Shown in pieces: positions 40,126-50,551 of a stretch of 64,000 bases of DNA. How positions within the stretch are numbered: position 1 is the first letter of the stretch; each line of letters opens with the position of its first letter. A program made the translations under genes and the position numbers. The notes beneath the pieces are model-generated. The model made no database searches, had not been told where the DNA came from, and was given only the letters and a program-made list of their open reading frames with translations. This DNA is from Oscarella lobularis (taxonomy: Eukaryota; Porifera; Homoscleromorpha; Homosclerophorida; Oscarellidae), in contig NC_089188.1 of assembly GCF_947507565.1 (NCBI RefSeq), positions 1,488,001 through 1,552,000 on the forward strand, in the 5' to 3' direction.

Positions 40126-43100
40126 TTAGGCAAACAAAGCAGTCAATATTGAACGCATCATCTTACGTGCGTGCCTTACCCTGCTTAGCTGGCTTGGCCT
40201 TATCGGTAAGCCTTCTCCGTCTGATCCGGACTGTAAAAAAAGGGGCCTAAGATAAAGCGTTTTCGTGACTAAAGGCGATTACCTGTAGGAAATCCATGAG
40301 GAAGCCTAAAAATGGGATCTGGCAGTAGATAAGTAAACTCGTTTGCAGCTCGGACTGGGGAATGTCAAGACAACGCAGAGCTTCACTAAAACGAGCCCTG
40401 AGTATGCATAAGACGAGGTTTTCATCTCTTCTCACGTTGGAACATTCATAACTGTAGACTTCACGTCATCTCTCCTTTTGAAAGCGCTACTTCTCCACAG
40501 AGCGTTGCACAGATCAACAATGTAGCTGTTGAGCAGCGATGCCGTTTCGTTAATCCTGTCAGAAACGTGCGCCTAGAAAAGAAGGCGATGTCTACAACGA
40601 TCGCGTTACATGGACATTTTGACGACATCCAAGTCTGAAAGCTTGAAGATATCTCTGATTGTGGGCTGGTACCTGAAGATAGCATTGACGTACAGCTGCT
40701 GTTCTGACAATTGTTGCTTACATGGCTAGTATGCTGCACGTACTTGAGACGGTTACCGCACAGTTGGAAAATAAGAGACGAGTGCAGAGAAAAGGAGAGG
40801 GCAGAACGACGACCAGAACATCGTGCTGGCGAAACAGCAATGCTACCTGGAGACCTAAAGTGTTTTGAAAGCAACGGAGACTGCAATGAGGCAAACCTTG
40901 CGAAAGAAGTCAACAACGGCCTTTTGCAAGAAGGCGTTGTCATTTTCTACCTAGACGAAGACAAAGTTTGGGAATCATTTAATTAAAAAATATTTAAGCA
41001 AGTACCTCCAGCCAAGACAGACACACAGTATCAATGTAACGTATGAAGGAAGAGAGCATGTCCATTAGATCAAAACCGTCGTCGTCCTCGTCGTCCTCGT
41101 CACTAAATGAAAGCCTTACTCAAAATTCCTTATTGCACATCTCTCGTGTACCTAGAGCTCCATTTGAATAACAAAATGTTTTCTAGAAGATTGCGCCAGG
41201 TTTCAACTACGCGAGCCTAAAAATGAAAGAGAAGGAGGATTAGCAAAACAAATTTTCTCTGTCTAAATAATCACTTTGAAAACTGCGTCTTTATCAAAAC
41301 AGAGATTTGTGACGGGCTCAAGAAAGCTGTCTCTAAATTCTAGAAAGTTAAATGTTTTTTTAAATGTTCACAGCAGCTCCTTTGGCGTACTTTTAAAGTC
41401 CTGCGGTTTGAGATACGACATAAGCACAAGCATGTCTTCGAGATAGACTTCCCCATTCCACACTTGTAGGAAGCAAGGCAAGAAAACATCTTGTACGCCA
41501 GCCAGGGGTCCCTTTAGAAATAAATTTTATTCCAGCATTGATTATTGGCAATTTTGAACCTGAATATATTTCGTCAACTCTGTAACGCCGTGGAGAATTT
41601 CTTCCGCCTGAGAACTAAACTGGTTCGGCTTCATCAGGAAATCTAGATGGATGCGAAGAGTAAACAAAAGAAGGCACACCATCAAGTTTTTACTGACAGA
41701 GTGCAAAAGCGTGTTCAAGCCACAGCATCAGTCGCACCCAATGGGAACGATCAGAGGACAAAGCAAGACAGTGACAAACGAAGTCAGATTTTAGGCAAGA
41801 GGCAATTTGAGCCGGCATCTAAAAGAACCATGTAAAGTCGTTCGCCTTTCTGTTTTACTTCAACAATACCTCAACCCTGTCTATGTTTTCCGCCAACTGT
41901 TTAAATGACTGGATTTCGCTCATAGGAATTGCATTCGGTTTGAGAGAAGCTCCTAGTCGCGCTGCAGTTGAAGGTATGATGGAAGAGCTCATTCTAGGTC
42001 TTTTGGCAGGGTTCTATCAACCATGCATCAGAGAGAAATATCTTATAGATGTTTGAACATTACTGGCAAAGAACCGCGAACGAAGGCGGAGCCGGAAGGC
42101 ATCTCAATGCTCATTCGTCGTCGCTTTTCCTGTAGTAGAAAAAATAGAAATGTCATCTTGTGACGGGTGACAAGGAGACGAATCCAATGAGAAACGAAAC
42201 GCAACCCTCTAACGGAAGCCGCACACGTAAGAGCCAATGAACAACGACGAAATGTACAGGGGGAAGCATTTTAAAAGAAGAGGCGCTGGCGCAGTCTCCT
42301 TCCATTCGACATTCGAACGCGAACCAGATGCCAATCGCCGTCAAACCCACGAGCACGGAGACAGGTTTTCTCGCTTTTTTCGTCGCCGACGCGCTCGCAA
42401 TGCCCGTTCACTGGTACTACGACATCGACGCGATAAAGCGCGACTACTCCGGTTGGTTGACCGAATACCGAGCGCCGCGCGCCGCCCATCCAACGAGCGC
42501 CCTATCTATGGCATCGCCCAGCGACAGCGGAAAACGTCCGCTGCGCGCCACCGCAACGACTACCTACGCGCAGCCTCCCGTCATCGGCCGACTCATCCTC
42601 CACGACAAGCTCAAGTACTGGAACCCCGCCGCGCCGACGACTCACTACCATCAGGGAATGAACGCCGGGGATAACACGCTCAACGCGCTGTGCTCGCTTC
42701 GCGTCGCCCAGGCGCTCGGTGCTCTAGGCGACGGCGACGCCGGCGTCAACGATCAGCGCGCTTGTCAGGCGGCGGCGCTCGAAGCCTACGTGCGCTTTAT
42801 GACGACGCCCGGCACGCACAACGATACGTACGCCGAGCCGTTTCATCGCGCTTTTTATCGCGATTGGGATCAGGCGGGAAGACCGACCGACGCCGGACGA
42901 CTTCTTCGTTTCGCCGAGCGACGACGCCAAATGGCGTTCGCTCGTCCCTACGAGGATTCGTCGCTGGCGACGATCGGCGCTATCGCAATGGTCGTGCCGT
43001 TCGTTCTACGATGCGCGGATAAGTCGGAAGAGGTCGCCGCCCGTCAAGCGACCGACTTCGCTTATCTAACGAATCCCGTCAAATCGATCGGGCCGTGCGT

Positions 43101-44645
43101 CGATTTGTACGCGCGCGCGCTTCACGCCGTCGCCAACGGAGCCGACACACGAGCAACGGCGCGACGTGCGCTAGTGTCGCCGCCTCTCGGCGGCAAAGCC
43201 CTACTCAAACGAATCGAAAGCATGGAGCGCGAGATTCAATTGGCGCGCGCGCATCGCGTCGTCTCCGAGCGAGTCCTACGTCTCTATCAGTCGTGCACGT
43301 GGGAATTGGGCTCCAGTTGCGCGATCGCGGGCGCGCTTCGCACGGTTTTCTTTCTCGCCTACATGTTTCCGAATAATCTCGAAGCGGCGCTCCTGACCAA
43401 CGCAAATAGCGGCGGAGAGAACTGCCACCGGGGCGCGGCGCTCGGCGCCTTTCTCGGCTGCGCCAAGCAAATCAACGCCCAACCCAATCCCATACCCGTG
43501 CATCTCGTCGAAAATTTAAAATCGGCGAGAGAGGATATTCTCAAAACGGCCCCACTCTATCGCAATAAGGCCAATCGCTGATTCATTTTGGCTGATTGTT
43601 TTTTTGGGGAGGGAGGGGCTCTTTGTGTACTTGCGTTTGTGCGGGCTTCTTTTGCTGTTGTGTGTGCGTGTGTGTTTGTGGGTGCGGTTTTCTTACTTGT
43701 ACTTGTGCTATGTTTGCAGCTAGGTCCTTTTCGAAGACTTTGAAGAGCAACTGTAGTGATGTGATGGAAATTATTTTTGTGTACAGCAGTGATTTTTTTT
43801 CTGTTCGATTACGTTTTTTGATGATTTGATGGGGTACAATAAAACGTCCGGTCGATATCGTTTGTAGACCCATAGAAGAGCATTGATGGGCTGCTCGTCG
43901 CCTTTCTTGTGCATCTCCAACAGAGCATCGACCCGGTAGGAAACCACTGAGAGGAGAGAAAATGCAAAAAGAATAAAATACAAACATTTTTACCGTCTTT
44001 TCGTTTGGTAAGATAGCAAAGCAAGTGGCTTATAAAGGGACGCTATATCGAACACAATAACTATGACTCTTCCCATACAATACTATCTTACTAGCTCTTG
44101 TGAGTGTAAGTACGTAAATAAGACGGCATAAATACATGAGAGATGATCATCTCCATCTAGATAGTCGTAGACAAGAATAACCCATTTGACTAGCAAAGCC
44201 TAAAGGCGCAATAAAAATATAAAGACCAATCAGATTATGGTGTTAGCCAACTTTAATTCTAATATTCGTTTCGTCCGAAGCTAGCCAAGCCAAAGCAGAT
44301 AAAGCTGCTTCTTGCTCTACGGTCGATTTCGGTATCAAGCACCGAATGAGAGACCGAGAAAATATGGTGCCTAATATAATAAGTGTGGCTCGTGGGTGAA
44401 TTTAGACTTGTTTCTGCGCTTTCTGCACCGAATTTGCACGATCCGGCTGGATTAATGAGTGTAGTGATGTCTGATGGCTCCAAACCGTCTTCGATGGCGT
44501 GGCTACGGATGATCTCCAAAGAGGACTCGGTTTCTTCCTTACTGCCGATCTCCTCTGCAGATAGATAACTCTAAAATTCCGTTTTCCATCAACTTGTACG
44601 ACAACTTTGGCACAAAAATGCGATCGCTTCTTGGAGAGCTTCCAT
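40126..44645 (-). CDS. CENPI: Centromere protein I (Mis6), constitutive kinetochore
   Basis: Helical-repeat subunit of the CENP-H/I/K/M complex at the inner kinetochore. Exons in order show MEALQEAIAFL (start 44,645), ETESSLEIIRSHAIEDGLEP, SRSLIRCLIPKSTVEQEAAL, ALLVKWVILVYDYLDGDDHL, HLLCYLTKRKD and SYRVDALLEMHKK.. ALLWVYKRY. Then, after a 1,683-bp intron (42,130-43,812), come EKRRRMSIEMP, NPAKRPRMSSSIIP, MPAQIASCLKSDF.. RLMLWLEHAF, FLPCFLQVWNGEVYLEDMLV, FRDSFLEPVTNLCF, FIRYIDTVCLSWLE and ETASLLNSYIVDLCNALW. The order and spacing match vertebrate CENP-I throughout. The last exon, to the stop at 40,126, is the least certain. An intronless ADP-ribosylglycohydrolase gene lies on the other strand inside the large intron. 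Confidence 0.85.
42328..43581 (+). CDS. ADP-ribosylglycohydrolase-like protein, nested in CENP-I intron
   Basis: A 417-residue single-exon frame with the ADP-ribosylglycohydrolase (DraG/ARH) fold signature. It begins GFLAFFVADALAMPVHWYYD (the family GDALG region) and has THYHQGMNAGDNTLNALCS. It ends with NANSGGENCHRGAALGAFLG, at the place of the usual GGDTD metal motif. Classical members bind two Mg ions through TDDT and D-x-D motifs. Here these read GDNT and GGEN, so catalysis may be altered or lost. These changes recall the J1-crystallin/selenoprotein J branch, but I am not sure. The gene sits entirely within the 42,130-43,812 intron of CENP-I, antisense to it, and is GC-rich with no intron. 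No signal peptide is seen, so it is probably cytosolic. Retrocopy or transfer is possible but unproven. Confidence 0.85.
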   Translation: MPIAVKPTSTETGFLAFFVADALAMPVHWYYDIDAIKRDYSGWLTEYRAPRAAHPTSALSMASPSDSGKRPLRATATTTYAQPPVIGRLILHDKLKYWNPAAPTTHYHQGMNAGDNTLNALCSLRVAQALGALGDGDAGVNDQRACQAAALEAYVRFMTTPGTHNDTYAEPFHRAFYRDWDQAGRPTDAGRLLRFAERRRQMAFARPYEDSSLATIGAIAMVVPFVLRCADKSEEVAARQATDFAYLTNPVKSIGPCVDLYARALHAVANGADTRATARRALVSPPLGGKALLKRIESMEREIQLARAHRVVSERVLRLYQSCTWELGSSCAIAGALRTVFFLAYMFPNNLEAALLTNANSGGENCHRGAALGAFLGCAKQINAQPNPIPVHLVENLKSAREDILKTAPLYRNKANR

Positions 44646-44835
44646 TGTCTTGTTGTTGACTTCAACGACGTGCAGTTGTACCACACGTGATCCGATACAT
44701 ACAGTATATATCTATCTGTATACGTAGGAGTAAATAAATTTTTAATCCTCTCCCCCGCGATGACTCACCGGTGAGAGGTCATTTCCATGACGTAAGTCTC
44801 ATTTTCGCATTACTGTTAGCGGTGTCGACGGAGAG
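44646..44835. promoter_or_regulatory. Shared upstream region of CENP-I and monooxygenase copy 1
   Basis: 190 bp between divergent start codons. It holds an AT-rich stretch (ATACAGTATATATCTATC near 44,700) that could serve as a TATA element and the sequence CACCGGTGAG near 44,767. No firm regulatory site can be named. Confidence 0.45.
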
Positions 44836-47448
44836 ATGAAGGCTCTCCTAATCACGGTCGTTGCTTGCGCCTGCATTACACTAGCTGCTGGAGCCATAAC
44901 GCCAAGTGCTTCCCTCACTAACAAATACACATTTCATTTGAGCTTGGACGACAACGAAAACTACTGGCTTTTTTGGAGCGTCGATCATGCAGCGGGAGAC
45001 ATAGAAATTGCAGTGCAAGCCAACACAGCCGGCTGGGTTGGATTTGGGCTGTCACCCGATGGCCGAATGCCCAATTCAGACATCGTAACAGGATGGGTAA
45101 ATGGAAATGGAAGAGGTTTCCTTCAGGTAGGCGGTGCAGTCACGCGGAACCGTGAGAATTGGGTGTGGTGCAAAGAATGACCCACGCGTGTTTAGGATCG
45201 CTATGCTACTGGAAAATTTCTTCCACCCGACGCAGAAAGTCAGGACGTCGAATTGGTGGCGGCGTCCGAGGCCAATCAAGTGACGACGCTCGAATTCAAA
45301 CGCAAAGTGAAAGCGTGCGAAGCCATGTACGACCGAAGCATTGATGTAATTAAATCCACGCCTTTCGGCGAATGAGCTCTGTTTTGACGACTGTCCCCCA
45401 CAGGTGGGCACGTCTCGGGTTATCTGGTCCTACAATCCCAATGATCCTCAAAACGATTCTCCGAGCGCACTGCAACAGCACACGATGATGGGATGGCGAA
45501 GCGTCAACTTGCTCAACGGCGGTGATGGTGCCAAGGTCCCCTTGCCAGCTGACGTTCAGGAATTCACTGTCGGCGTTACCAATGTAGACAGATCGGTGCT
45601 TCGAAAAGCAAGTCCAAACTAAGCGGTTTGTTTGGCATATAGGTTGCCGTTCCTTCGGATGAGACGACCTACTGGTGCACCAACTTTACCCTGCCTGTAA
45701 TTCCAGGCGGTGCTCATATTGTTGGGGTGAGTATACCAAGTTTGCGCGGTGAGATTGGGACGCGTTGGTAAATTTGTGCTTATGCAGTTTGCTCCCGTCG
45801 TGACGCCCGGAAATGAGGGAATTGTTCATCACATTCTTGTCTATCAGTGCTTCAATAGGACCGGCTTTAGCGAAGGTCATTCTGGCAGCTGCGAGGCAAA
45901 TATGCCCGATGAAGTGGAGAATTGCAGAGGAGCGGCTCCTGTCGCTGCATGGGCCATTGGCGGAAATGTAGAGCAGTCTTGCTGACGTTTTGTTAGTTAA
46001 TTGTCTCCTAAGAAAGAGCTCTTATAGGAAGTTCGATATCCAGCAGATGTCGGGTATCCGTTTAGCGGAGACGGTGGCGTGCAGACTGTCGTCATCGAAA
46101 TCCACTATGACAATCCACAGCAGAAACGAAGTAGAGCCAACTAATAACACCTACCTACCTAACTCAGTTTCTGAGGCGCATTTTTCTTAAGATGTAATTG
46201 ACAGTTCCGGCATCAAGTTGTACTACACGACAACCTTGCGCAAGAATATTGCAGCAATCATGGAAATCGGTCACGTTGTCGTTACGTTGAATCACCTTTT
46301 GCCTAAGAACCAGGACAAAATAGTCACAACGAACGTGTGTCCGGCCGATTGCACCCAACAAGTACAAAAAAGAGTTTTCTGCGTGCATACGCAGTGTTAC
46401 CGTATATTGTAGGGACTTCCAAGCAGCGGAATCAACGTCTTTGGCACTTTTCTGCATGCACACACTGCTGGTATGAGCAAATATCCTGACCCCGCGCTTT
46501 CCAAAGACTACAGGATAAATAACCCAATTGTCTTGTCAGGAACTGCATTGAGAATTCGGCACATACGCAATGGCAAGGAACTTCCGTTTTTGGACAGAAA
46601 CGATCACTACGACTTCAACTATCAGGTATCCACTGCATCTTGTCTGCGTTCTATAAAAGAAATATTAATGCTTTTAGGACTACATTTTCCCGCCTGAACA
46701 TGTCAAAATTCTTCCTGTCAGTAATACGCAATTCACCTGCTACACTCACAACACCTCTTTCTCTCTTTCTCTCAATTAATAGGGAGATATTTTGCAAATG
46801 ATATGTGAATACAGCACTAAGGGCCGCACAAAAGTTACAATCGTGAGTTTGTATGCACCTACGTACACGTACAAGAACGTTCTTTGTATGTAGGGCAACT
46901 TGGGATCAAACGATGAAATGTGCCTTGCCTACATGCTCGTGTATCCTGCTCCAAAATTAGTCTCGTGTTTCAGTCAAGTGCCGAATAACGAAGTAACCGC
47001 CTTTATTACCGAAGCATTTACGTACGTGGTCGCGAACTGTGAATATTCTTCTATCCACTTCCTTGACCTTTTGCAGCAAAGGATGGGCTCCCTACATGGG
47101 CAATCGTACTACTGAACTTGTCAACGGTCTAAACAATCTCGACTTATCTAACCCCCCTGCAGCCGGCGAGGCCTACTATGCATTTTGGAACACGACAAAT
47201 AGAACAGCCTTCTGTTTTGGACCCGATCACTCGTACATAACGGTAAGTTTAGCGCACACACCAATCCTAAATACACCCAGTAATTAATGATTTAGGGAGG
47301 AGCCTACTCCTTGCCCTCGTACCAGCCTCTCGCTCCAGAGCCTCCACCCGTGTGCTCTACAACAGGTCCTACTTCTGCTGGATATAGCAGTGTTGTGTCG
47401 GCGCTTTCACTGATGATGTGTTTCATCGTCAGTGTGCTCGTTGCTTAG
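44836..47448 (+). CDS. DOMON / copper type II monooxygenase, copy 1 (MOXD1-like)
   Basis: Secreted copper-dependent hydroxylase of the dopamine beta-hydroxylase-like group; the substrate is unknown. Signal peptide MKALLITVVACACITLAAGA is followed by a DOMON domain (YTFHLSLDDNENYWLFW.. NTAGWVGFGLSPDGRMPNSD). Two copper domains follow. Ligands visible are GIVHHILVYQC (CuH pair), EIHYDNPQ (CuH His), FLHAHTAG (CuM H-x-H) and SNDEMC (CuM Met), so the catalytic set looks complete. The C-terminus has a Pro/Thr stretch (EPPPVCSTTGPTSAGY) and ends in a hydrophobic run (SVVSALSLMMCFIVSVLVA), consistent with a GPI signal or a short membrane anchor. About 13 exons with introns near 50-100 bp. It is the most diverged of the three tandem copies. 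Confidence 0.9.
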
Positions 47449-47710
47449 GTTGATCTAACTAAGGCAATGCTGACAAGAATTTGACGTGTGCGTGTGTGTT
47501 CACGGTGTGTCACTGTGCGTATGTTTTAGTGATCAGTATTTGTGAACGGGTTCTAGGTGTATTTCTCTGCATGTGACGTACCTTCTTTATCGCACTGAGC
47601 GTCCTATTTTGCCTTCCTCAGACTTATACGGGTTCACCCTCGATCGGGATTAACACTCCATATACGGCTCTGCGTAAGTCCGGTCAGTGACGTCACGTTG
47701 ATCTTTCGAT

Positions 47711-50266
47711 ATGATTGGTTTCCCAGGCACGATCGTTGCTTGCGCCTGCATTGCACTGGCTTCTGGAGCCATAACGCCGAGCGCTTCTCTAATCAACAAA
47801 TACACGTTCCACTTGAGCTTGGACGACAACGAAAACTACTGGCTCTTTTGGAGCATCGATGATGGAGCGGGAGACATTTCATTTGCAGTACAAGCCAACA
47901 CAGCCGGCTGGGTTGGATTTGGGCTGTCTCCCAACGGCCGAATGCCCAATTCAGACATCGTAACAGGATGGGTAAATGACAACGGAGACGCTTTTCTTCA
48001 GGTATGCATCCAAACCCACGCCTTTTGAATTGGGTGTGGTCTCTGGCAACGTGATTGAGAGTGTAGGATCGTTTTTCCACTGGCAAATTTCTTCCGTCCG
48101 ACGCCGAAAGTCAAGACGTCGAATTGGTGGCGGCATCCGAGACCAATCAAGTGACGACGCTCGAATTCAAGCGCAAAGTGAAGGCGTGCGACGCAAAAGA
48201 CAGATCCATCGATGTAATAAAATAAGCGGTTCCCCGTTCGTGTTTTGACAACCGTCTCGCTTCCAGGTCGGTACTTCTCGAGTTATCTGGTCGTACAATC
48301 CAAATGACCCTCAAAACGATTCTCCAAGCGCATTGCAGCAGCACACAGTGATGGGATGGCGAAGCGTCAACTTGCTCTACGGAGCCCCAGTCCCCAAAGT
48401 CCCCCTACCCGATGACGTGGAGGAATTCGATGTTCGCCTCAGCAATGTAAAGACATAGATTGCATTGAAAAGTTTCTCAAAAATAAGTGAGTTTGTAGGT
48501 ACGCGTGCCGACGAGTGCGACGACCTATTGGTGTAGCAATTTCACTCTGCCCGTAATTCCAGGCGGTGCCAATATTGTTGGGGTGAGTAAAACTGCGGGT
48601 GAAATTGAGACGTTTGGTAATTCGCGTTCTTCTGCAGTTCGCTCCCATCGTGACGCCCGGAAATGAAGGAATTGTTCATCATATAGTCGTTTTTCAGTGC
48701 TTCAATAAGACCGGCTTTGATTTTGGTTACAATGGCGCGTGCAACGGAAATAAGCCCGACGAAGTGTCCAATTGTCTGGGAACGGCTCCCGTCGCTGCTT
48801 GGGCCATTGGAGGAACTGTAAGACAGAGTTTCTCAATTAGCAGAGATACAATCACTTATATGAGGCCCTTTAGGAAGTCCGGTTTCCAGCTGATGTCGGA
48901 TATCCGTTTAGCGGAGATACCACCTTGCACTCAGTCGCCATCGAAATGCACTATGACAATCCGCAGGGAAAGCAAAGTAAGACTAATTGTGAATTACCAT
49001 TTGAGTGATTGTCTTCTTTATTAATTAATTCAAGACGTCATTGACAGTTCCGGTATCAAATTGTACTACACGAAGACAAAGCGCAAAAATGAAGCAACGA
49101 TAATTCAATTTGGCCACATCAACTCGTTGTCTCTTCTTTTGCCCAAGGGTCAAAAGAACGTAGTGACAAAAAATCTCTGCCCAGCAGAATGCACCCAAAA
49201 GGTACAAAAACTGTTCGGCTTTTAGACCTCTATACTCACGTGGTTACAGGGATTTCCAGACGACGGAATAAATGTGGTTGGCGTCACGCTTCACGCGCAT
49301 ACCGCCGGTATACGAGATCAAAATGTAGCGATAAATTATTTGGTGCATCGTTCTTGGCAGCAACTGCGATGAAACTTGGACACATACGCAACGGCAAGCA
49401 ACTTCCCTACTTAGACAGAAACGATCATTATGATTTCAATTATCAGGTATTTTACCTTTAGACGAATCGCTAATTGGCTAACGCTTTAGTTCACAGAATG
49501 CATATTACCTACCTCAACCCATCAAACTCCTACCTGTCAGTATAACGTGTCTTTGATTCCGCTTAATAAATCGCTCTTTCTCTCACGGTCTAGGGAGATA
49601 TATTAGAGACGGTTTGTAACTACAGCACGGAGGGTCGCACGAAGGTCACAATTGTGAGTTTCGTCGTGAAATGTCTTGAGCATAAACGGAACCTGAATTT
49701 CATCGTGCACAGGGCGGCTTGGGAACGCAAGATGAAATGTGTCTTGCTTTTGTGATGGTGTATCCGGCTCCAAAGTTTTCTATTTGTCTCAGTCAAATAC
49801 CGGGAGCCGTAACGAAAGCGTTTGTTGACGAAGCATTTGCGTGCGTATTGAAAAACGTCGCTCACAAAATAAATGCGTCGTTTTTTTCGCAGCAAGGGAT
49901 GGGCTACCCCATACAACGGCGACGATCAGTATCAGCTTCTACAAGGTCTAAACAACATGGATTTATCTAATCCTCCCGCTGCTGGCGATGCATACTACGC
50001 ATTTTGGAATACGACAAAAAGAACTGCGTTTTGTCGCGACAGCCAAAAAAGGATCATAGCGGTGAGTGCAAGACCATATTAGGATCTAAATTAATTTCTA
50101 ATATGTACAGGGAGGAGATTATACCATGCCCTCGTACGTGCCCCTCGTTCCAGGGCCGCCACCCGTCTGTTCTACATCAGCTCCTACAGGACCTACTAGT
50201 GCAGGATACAATGAAGTTTTTTCGGCGTTTTCACTTTTGACGAGCGTCATTGTGCTTGTTTCCTAG
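47711..50266 (+). CDS. DOMON / copper type II monooxygenase, copy 2
   Basis: Tandem paralogue of the preceding gene, with the same exon plan. The N-terminus MIGFPGTIVACACIALASGA is a signal peptide, changed at its first residues relative to the other copies. DOMON motifs (NTAGWVGFGLSPNGRMPNSD) and the copper ligands GIVHHIVVFQC, EMHYDNPQ, TLHAHTAG and QDEMC are all present. Frames stay open through the predicted splices, so the gene appears functional. The C-terminal stalk has a single GPTSAGY and the tail is VFSAFSLLTSVIVLVS, a likely GPI signal. Nucleotide similarity to copy 3 is very high and includes introns and the region before the start, showing a recent duplication of a roughly 2.84-kb unit. 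Confidence 0.9.
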
Positions 50267-50551
50267 TACTAACTAGTCAACGGGATTGAACTTTTGACGT
50301 TGTTTTGTTTGCATGTTACTGCGTGTGCGTCACTATTGAGGTTGACTAACTATACGGTGCGTGCGTATGTTTTAGTGATTAGTATTTGTCAATCATGATG
50401 GGTTCTATAGGTGTATTTCTCTGCTGCATGCGACGTACCCTCTTTATCGCACTGAGCGTCCTATTGCCTTCGTCAGACTTATACATAATACGGGCTCACC
50501 TTCGGGATGAAATGAGTCCGGTCGGTGACGTCAGCATTGTTGATTTTCAAT

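Noticed and set aside
42040-42260. A truncated CENP-I gene starting near 42,160
   Set aside because: The missing N-terminal exons are found at 43,813-44,645 in the right order and frame, so the gene is complete with a long intron rather than truncated.
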